Of a stretch of 64,000 nucleotides of DNA, positions 58,714-64,000 are shown piece after piece. The DNA comes from Halovibrio salipaludis. Its GTDB lineage: Bacteria > Pseudomonadota > Gammaproteobacteria > Pseudomonadales > Oleiphilaceae. A program made the translations under genes and the position numbers. Position 1 is the stretch's first letter. Each line of letters begins with the position of its first letter. Below the pieces are notes generated by a model that saw nothing but the letters and a program-made list of their open reading frames with translations, made no database searches and had not been told where the DNA came from. The stretch lies in contig NZ_NSKD01000001.1 in NCBI RefSeq assembly GCF_002286965.1, positions 558,001 through 622,000 of the forward strand, in the 5' to 3' direction.

Positions 58714-61700
58714 ATGCGCCTGATGGCATGGATGCGTTCTCTCGGTAAGTGGATCACGTTGCGTGGCGTTCTGATCAGCCTCGCGGTGGTGGCGTTGCTG
58801 CTGCTCATATGGTTCGGTGGGCCGCTGGTGGCGATCGCCGGCTGGACGCCACTTGGGTCTGTTGCGTCCCGCCTGGTGTTCCTGTTGTGTCTGCTTGTGG
58901 TTGGTCTGGGGGTTGCCCTCTGGCGGGCCCGTCGTCAGCGGGCGGATAACGAGAAAGTGGTCAGTGAGATGATCGCTGACAATGACGGAGACGAGCTGCT
59001 GCAGGAGGAGGTCAGCGAGCAGCGTGAGCGTCTGCGGGAAGCGCTGGCCCTGGTGCGGCGCTGGCGGCCGGGGCGTTTCCGGTCAGTCTACGATCTTCCC
59101 TGGTACATCCTGATCGGGGCGCCGGGTTCCGGGAAGTCCACCGCTCTGCTCAATTCCGGGCTGGATTTCCCCCTGCGGGACCGGATGGGTGTGGAATCAG
59201 TGCGTGGCGTCGGTGGTACCCGCAACTGCGACTGGTGGTTCACCAACCGCGCCGTGGTGATTGATACGGCGGGACGCTATACCGCCCAGGAAAGCGCTGA
59301 CCGGCGGGATGCCAGGGGCTGGGAGTCCTTCCTGGGGCTTCTGCGCCGTTATCGCCCGCGCCAGCCCATCAATGGCGCCATTCTGTCGATCAGTGTGGCC
59401 GATCTTCTGGAGCAGACCCCCACGGAAAGAGCCCTGCATGCACGTGCGCTCAAGCAGCGCGTGCAGGAGCTCAGAAACCGCCTGGGCGTTATCTTTCCGG
59501 TCTATGTCGTACTGACCAAGACGGATCTTCTCGAGGGGTTCACCGAAACCTTCGGCATGCTGACGGAGGCCGAACGCGACGAGGTTCTGGGCATGACCTT
59601 CGAGCTGGAGCCGGCTCCGGACAGCGAGGCGCTGGCTGCCCGGTTCAGCGAGGCGTTTGACGGGCTGATTGAACGCCTGAGCCATTTCTCGCTCCACCGG
59701 GTCCAGCAGGAACGTACCACCGGGGCCACCCGCCGGCTGTATCATTTCCCCAAACAGGTAGCGCTGCTGCGCGCGCCGGTGTGGAATCTGATCAGTGAGG
59801 TTTTCTGCCCGTCCGCCTACGAGGACACGGCACAGCTGCGGGGGATCTACCTGGTTTCCGCCGAACAGGCGCAACATGGTTATGACCGGGTGTCGCAGCT
59901 GGTGGACGACGAGTTCGGTATCACACCCGCGCGAGCGGAGCCGGAGACCGTGGGTATCTCGCCTAACGGGTTCTTTCTCCGTCGTCTTTTCGACAGCATT
60001 GTCTTTTCCGAGCACGGGCTGGTTCGTCCTGATGGCCAGCACCGCTGGCGTCTGCGCTGGCTGCAGCGCGGTGTGGTTGCGGTTCTCGCACTGGTCATGG
60101 CCGGCAGTGGCATGGCCTGGGCATTCAGCTATCAGTGGAACAGGGCGCTGATCGTCGACTACGAGCAGGACCTGGAGAAGGTGGAAAAGGCCGATGAGGC
60201 CGGTCCGGAGAACTGGGTCCGGTTGGAGCAGCTGCTTTCCCGGGCGGCTTCTCTGCCAGGCGTGGCCGATACCGGTTTTCCCGAAGGGGGCCCCCGCAAC
60301 GTGGGGCTTGATCAGGGAGCACGGCTCAGCCAGCTGGGCGAGGGCGCCTATGGGCGGCTGCTTCAGCATCATTTCAGCAGCCACCTCCGGGAGGCCCTGG
60401 AGCAGGCACTTGCCGAGAACCCGGAAAACACGGAGTACCTTTACGAGACACTCAAGACCTACCTGATGCTGAACCAGCATCAGCATCTCGAGCCACAGCA
60501 GGTGCGTGACTGGTTTGAAGCCTGGCTGGAGCAGGAACTGGCCGGATCCGCGAATGAATCAACACGTACACGGTTGCAGGAGCATCTGGACCGCTATCTG
60601 GCCTTGGGGCACAGGATGGCGCTGGACAGTGAACGCGTCGGAAAGGCGCGGGAGCAGCTCGCACGCCTGCCCGTGGACGAGCGGGCCTATGAGCGGATCC
60701 GGCTCAGTGCGCGGGCCTCGGATTTTCCCGATTTCCGGCTGCCGCTGGTCCTCGGTTCGGTCGCGGACAGGGTGTTTGAGCGCCGTTCCGGCAAACCCCT
60801 GGATGAGCCCATACCCGCCCTCTATACCCGCAATGGGTTTGAGGGTCTGTTCCGGCCCGGGCTCGAGCAGGTTTCGCAGCGCCTTCTGGCGGAATCCTGG
60901 GTCTACGGCGAGGACAGCGCCCCGTTCCGGAACCTGGACGAAGCCGCACTGAAGCAGGGCGTACGCGACCGCTATTTCAGGGACTACGTCTATCGCTGGC
61001 GTGACCTCCTGATGGATCTGCGTATCCGTTCCTATGAGCAGCAGGCGGAAGGCGCCCGTATCGCCGCAGCCATTGCGGGTCCGGAAGCTCCTGTCGAGCG
61101 GCTGATGAAGGCGGTGACCCACAACACCCGGCTGGCCCCCGTACTGGAGTCCAAAGGTGGTGAGCTGGCCGACGCCGCTTCCGAGCAGGCAGGGCGCGTG
61201 GCGGACCGGGCCAGTGGCCGTGGTCCGCGCCTCAGCAGCCTGATGCCAGCGGACGAGGGGACGGATGAAGCGCCTTCCACACCCGTGGATGACGCCTTCA
61301 GTGAGCTCCATGAGGTCCCGTCAGAAACCTACCAGTCATTGCGCGACAATGCCGACACCATTGCGGACCATCTGGGAGAAGGCGAGGCCGGACTGGCACA
61401 GGGTGATTTCCGCAAGGCGGTGAACGGACTCCATGAAACCGTGGACGGGACGGAGTCCGACAGCCTCGGCGCTCTGTTCAGTGGTTTCCTGCAGGATGGA
61501 CGCCGTCTTGATCAGGCCTCGCGAACCCGGAACCTCAATGAGCTGTGGCGGAGCCAGGTCTATGCTGAGTACCGCGAGGCCATTTCCGGTCATTACCCGG
61601 TGGACCTTGATGCCTCCGAGTCAATCGCGCTTCAGGATTTTGTGCGCTTCTTCGATTATGGCGGCACTCTGGACGCCTTCGTGGAGGAGCATCTGGCCGG

Positions 61701-62220
61701 GCGGATTGACCGCTCCAGTTCGCCCTGGAAGGTGACCGGGGGCCTCGACATCCAGCCCCGGACCCTGCGGCTGCTCGAGCATGCCGAACGCATCCGGAGC
61801 GCCTTTTTCAATCCGGATGGTGGCGGTCTGGCGGTTGGATTCAGCCTTCGTCCCACACAGCTGGATGCGGACGTGACCCGTCTGGACCTGGCTCTGGGTG
61901 ACCAGACCCTGGTGTACCGGCATGGCCCGGAGCGTGAACAGGGCTTCCACTGGCCTCTGAAAGCGGACGCCGGCATTTCGACGCTGTCCCTGAAACCCGG
62001 CGCAGAGGGTGCGGCGCCATTGCGCCGACGCTATCAGGGCGAGTGGTCGGTTTTCCGTCTTCTTCAGTCCGCCGGCGCTCTCACGGGCAGCGGCCGGAGT
62101 CGCGACGTTACCGTGGAGATGGATGGCTACAGCGCCGCATTTGAGCTCACCGCTGACTCCGTCCGCCATCCATTCAGCCGGGATCTGTTCAAACCGTTCT
62201 GGCTGCCGCCAGACCTTTAA
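58714..62220 (+). CDS. tssM: TssM (IcmF), inner-membrane T6SS scaffold ATPase-like protein
   Basis: 1168 residues. The ATG at 58714 follows tssL by 6 bp; a GTG at 58708 is also open. Two helices near 14-32 and 44-64 and a third near 445 flank the cytoplasmic NTPase-like domain. Walker A GAPGSGKSTALLNSG is intact, so it may bind nucleotide. The rest is the large periplasmic IcmF domain that meets TssJ. Confidence 0.95.
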   Translation: MRLMAWMRSLGKWITLRGVLISLAVVALLLLIWFGGPLVAIAGWTPLGSVASRLVFLLCLLVVGLGVALWRARRQRADNEKVVSEMIADNDGDELLQEEVSEQRERLREALALVRRWRPGRFRSVYDLPWYILIGAPGSGKSTALLNSGLDFPLRDRMGVESVRGVGGTRNCDWWFTNRAVVIDTAGRYTAQESADRRDARGWESFLGLLRRYRPRQPINGAILSISVADLLEQTPTERALHARALKQRVQELRNRLGVIFPVYVVLTKTDLLEGFTETFGMLTEAERDEVLGMTFELEPAPDSEALAARFSEAFDGLIERLSHFSLHRVQQERTTGATRRLYHFPKQVALLRAPVWNLISEVFCPSAYEDTAQLRGIYLVSAEQAQHGYDRVSQLVDDEFGITPARAEPETVGISPNGFFLRRLFDSIVFSEHGLVRPDGQHRWRLRWLQRGVVAVLALVMAGSGMAWAFSYQWNRALIVDYEQDLEKVEKADEAGPENWVRLEQLLSRAASLPGVADTGFPEGGPRNVGLDQGARLSQLGEGAYGRLLQHHFSSHLREALEQALAENPENTEYLYETLKTYLMLNQHQHLEPQQVRDWFEAWLEQELAGSANESTRTRLQEHLDRYLALGHRMALDSERVGKAREQLARLPVDERAYERIRLSARASDFPDFRLPLVLGSVADRVFERRSGKPLDEPIPALYTRNGFEGLFRPGLEQVSQRLLAESWVYGEDSAPFRNLDEAALKQGVRDRYFRDYVYRWRDLLMDLRIRSYEQQAEGARIAAAIAGPEAPVERLMKAVTHNTRLAPVLESKGGELADAASEQAGRVADRASGRGPRLSSLMPADEGTDEAPSTPVDDAFSELHEVPSETYQSLRDNADTIADHLGEGEAGLAQGDFRKAVNGLHETVDGTESDSLGALFSGFLQDGRRLDQASRTRNLNELWRSQVYAEYREAISGHYPVDLDASESIALQDFVRFFDYGGTLDAFVEEHLAGRIDRSSSPWKVTGGLDIQPRTLRLLEHAERIRSAFFNPDGGGLAVGFSLRPTQLDADVTRLDLALGDQTLVYRHGPEREQGFHWPLKADAGISTLSLKPGAEGAAPLRRRYQGEWSVFRLLQSAGALTGSGRSRDVTVEMDGYSAAFELTADSVRHPFSRDLFKPFWLPPDL

Positions 62221-62232
62221 GGGAGAGTGATC

Positions 62233-62904
62233 ATGGAATGGGGTTATATGGGTAAGGTTCCCAGTCGCGGTGATTTCATTGTGCAGGGGCTGCCCGGAGA
62301 GCTGCGCGAACGCTGGTTCGAGTGGTGCCAGGCTGCTCTGGCGGTCAGCCGTGAGCAGCTCGGCGAACAGTGGCTGGATGCCTACCTGACCTGCCCGATC
62401 TGGCATTTCGCGGCGGGTCCGGGTGCCCTGGGCGAAGGCGGCATGATCGGAACCCTGATCCCCTCGGTAGACCGGGTCGGGCGGCATTTTCCGTTCCTGG
62501 TGGCTGGCCCCCATGACGGTACCCTGCTGGATGCCTGGCGTCAGCCCGAATGGTTCAGTGCCATGGAGGAGCGGGTTCTGGCCGTGCTTGAGGACGACTG
62601 GAACGAGTCCCTCTGGTATCGGGGGTTGGATGGCATCACTGGCCCGACCGCCGAGGTGAACCGTCTCCAGTGGCCGGACGGGGAGGGGAACCTGATGCTC
62701 CCCGGCGAAGCCCGGGAAGAAGACTGGCTGACGGCTGTGTTCGGTGTCCGCCGTGGCCGGGTGCTCTGGTGGACACAGGGATCCGCTTTTGTGGAGCCCG
62801 CCACCCTGCTGACCGAGGGGCTGCCCCAGGTGGGCCAGTTCGCGGCCATGATTGCCGGACAGTGGCGGGAACATGGCTGGCGACAGGGCGTGATGGTGGA
62901 GTAG
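62233..62904 (+). CDS. tagF: TagF, T6SS post-translational regulator
   Basis: 223 residues from the ATG at 62233 with GGGAGAG upstream. MEWGYMGKVPSRGDFIVQGLPGELRERWFEWCQ is the TagF signature and LGEGGMIGTLIPSVDRVGRHFPFLVAG the core. In Pseudomonas TagF blocks T6SS firing independently of PpkA through the FHA protein. pppA follows by 3 bp; in some genomes the two are fused. Confidence 0.93.
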   Translation: MEWGYMGKVPSRGDFIVQGLPGELRERWFEWCQAALAVSREQLGEQWLDAYLTCPIWHFAAGPGALGEGGMIGTLIPSVDRVGRHFPFLVAGPHDGTLLDAWRQPEWFSAMEERVLAVLEDDWNESLWYRGLDGITGPTAEVNRLQWPDGEGNLMLPGEAREEDWLTAVFGVRRGRVLWWTQGSAFVEPATLLTEGLPQVGQFAAMIAGQWREHGWRQGVMVE

Positions 62905-62907
62905 GTC

Positions 62908-63714
62908 ATGGAACTGACGTCGGTGGGATTCACCCATCAGGGAGGAACCCGGGAGCACAACGAGGATGCCTGGCGGGCCTGGCCCGAGGCTGGCCTCTGG
63001 CTGGTGGTTGACGGTATGGGCGGACACAGTGCCGGAGACGTGGCCAGCCGCATCATCTGCGACACCGTTGCCCGCGATCTCGCGCGGACCGGTGCCGCCG
63101 CCTATGACGCTGACCACCTTGCGCATTCGCTTCAGACGGCCAATGAGGTGATCCGGGATTACGGCACCCGTTCCCTCAAGGGGGGCACACTGGGGGCGAC
63201 ACTGGTGGCGCTGCAGATCCGTGATGGTCGCTACCAGCTGTTGTGGGCCGGGGACAGCCGCTGTTACCGGCTGCGGTCGGAACGTCTGGAGCAGCTTTCG
63301 GAGGACCACAGCCAGGTCAATGACATGATCCGTGCCGGCATGCTCGCGCGTGAGAATGCCCGTGGGCATCCGCTGGCGCATGTGGTCACGCGCGCGCTCG
63401 GCGTGGAACCACGGATCGAACTGGAGCGGAGGCAGGGGGAGGCACAGCCGGGAGACCTGTTCATGCTGTGCAGTGATGGCATCAGTGACGAGTTCGCGGA
63501 CGATCAGCTGCACCGGTTCCTGAGCAACAGCAGCCTTCAGGATGCGAACGATGCCATGCTCTATTCGGCACTGGTTAACAGATGCAGCGATAACATCACC
63601 TGCCTTCTGGTCAAAGCCGAAACGAGTGGTTATCATCATGACGCTATCAGGGAAGCGCGGGATCCGGATGCCACCATACCGGTACGGATGCCGCGAGGAA
63701 CGACACAGGGATAA
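62908..63714 (+). CDS. pppA: PppA, PP2C-type Ser/Thr phosphatase of the T6SS
   Basis: 268 residues. Metal-binding motifs GGTREHNEDAWRAW, LVVDGMGGHSAGDVAS, GDSRCYRLR, VTRALGV and LCSDGISDEFAD/DNITCLLV complete the PP2C set. It removes the phosphate that PpkA adds to the FHA protein, switching the system off. The C-terminus past residue 240 is an extra Arg/Asp tail. Between tagF and tssA. Confidence 0.94.
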   Translation: MELTSVGFTHQGGTREHNEDAWRAWPEAGLWLVVDGMGGHSAGDVASRIICDTVARDLARTGAAAYDADHLAHSLQTANEVIRDYGTRSLKGGTLGATLVALQIRDGRYQLLWAGDSRCYRLRSERLEQLSEDHSQVNDMIRAGMLARENARGHPLAHVVTRALGVEPRIELERRQGEAQPGDLFMLCSDGISDEFADDQLHRFLSNSSLQDANDAMLYSALVNRCSDNITCLLVKAETSGYHHDAIREARDPDATIPVRMPRGTTQG

Positions 63715-63728
63715 AGTGCGTGCGGGTT

Positions 63729-64000
63729 ATGGACGATACTGCGACACCTCTCTTCGACTTCGAAGCACTCCTCAGACCGATTTCCGAGGCGCGGCCCTGC
63801 GGTGATGATACCCGCGAGGATGATGCCCCGGACGCCCCCTATTTCCATCTGAAAGACCTCCGCAGCCAGGCGCGCGCCCTTGAGCGTGAACGCCAGATCG
63901 ATGGCGAGACAGGCGACCCGACCCAGTGGCGGGAGCTGGCAGAGCGGATTCCAGATCTTCTGGCCGAACGCAGCAAGGACCTTGAGCTGGTCGCCTGGTA
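63729..64000 (+). CDS. tssA: TssA (ImpA N-terminal domain), partial
   Basis: 90 codons from the ATG at 63729 to the window edge: MDDTATPLFDFEALLRPISE, then PCGDDTRED, YFHLKDLRSQARALERER and LLAERSKDLELVAW. These match the ImpA-N domain of TssA, the cap protein that starts and guides sheath growth. The C-terminal domain, which sets the TssA class, is outside the window. Confidence 0.9.
   Translation, partial: MDDTATPLFDFEALLRPISEARPCGDDTREDDAPDAPYFHLKDLRSQARALERERQIDGETGDPTQWRELAERIPDLLAERSKDLELVAW

Noticed and set aside
59197-63639. Long minus-strand frames 59197-60486 and 61621-63639
   Set aside because: They oppose tssM, tagF and pppA, whose family motifs are unmistakable. No recognisable domain and no ribosome site.

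Overview
The window reads as one GC-rich chromosomal segment of a free-living gammaproteobacterium. The Pil-Chp twitching chemosensory operon, the gshB-tonB-yqgE-ruvX-pyrR-pyrB-pyrC' block, mutM-rsmD//ftsY-ftsE-ftsX-rpoH and yrfG-hslR-hslO are gammaproteobacterial hallmarks, and the first block runs in the same order as in Pseudomonas. The TatT/AdeT/fused-permease TRAP set and the ethanolamine genes without a microcompartment suggest a Marinobacter, Halomonas or Ectothiorhodospiraceae-like marine or halophilic lineage. That placement is inference. No rRNA or tRNA gene was recognised.

Layout. 1-8286 (minus): the operon pilG-pilH-pilI-pilJ-pilK-chpA, with chpA cut by the window edge. 8621-14446 (plus): glutathione synthetase, a TonB-like protein, YqgE, RuvX, and the pyrimidine genes pyrR-pyrB-pyrC', where the dihydroorotase homologue has lost metal ligands. 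14465-19233: HU, then a TRAP-type uptake system (TatT lipoprotein, AdeT-type binding protein, fused permease) ending at a strong terminator. 19268-20806: pckA.

21.3-22.9 kb is a small accessory island. It holds two toxin-antitoxin pairs, an imperfect inverted repeat resembling an integron attC site between them, a possible second truncated attC, and an IS3-family remnant. 22.9-29.1 kb holds single-gene metabolic and stress functions: a flavin oxidoreductase/HAD/HIT operon, a LysR/carboxymuconolactone-decarboxylase divergon, a Mut7-C protein, the peroxide pair ohr-ohrR with palindromic operators, and a methyltransferase.

29.1-35.7 kb is an ethanolamine module: EutBC lyase, ethanolamine permease and aldehyde dehydrogenase, with a divergent AraC-type regulator. 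Together they would turn ethanolamine into ammonia and acetate. 35.7-39.9 kb is a two-gene RND efflux system. 40-48.4 kb is housekeeping: esterase, Hsp33, Hsp15, YrfG, MutM, RsmD, FtsYEX and RpoH. 48.5-52.4 kb holds a two-component system, a small helical protein, GreB, a secreted protein and an acyl-CoA-binding protein.

52.4-64 kb is the start of a type VI secretion locus. A divergent Ser/Thr kinase faces tagH(FHA)-tssJ-tssK-tssL(with OmpA domain)-tssM-tagF-pppA-tssA, so the threonine-phosphorylation control circuit and the membrane complex are encoded together. The sheath, tube, spike and ClpV genes must lie beyond the right edge.
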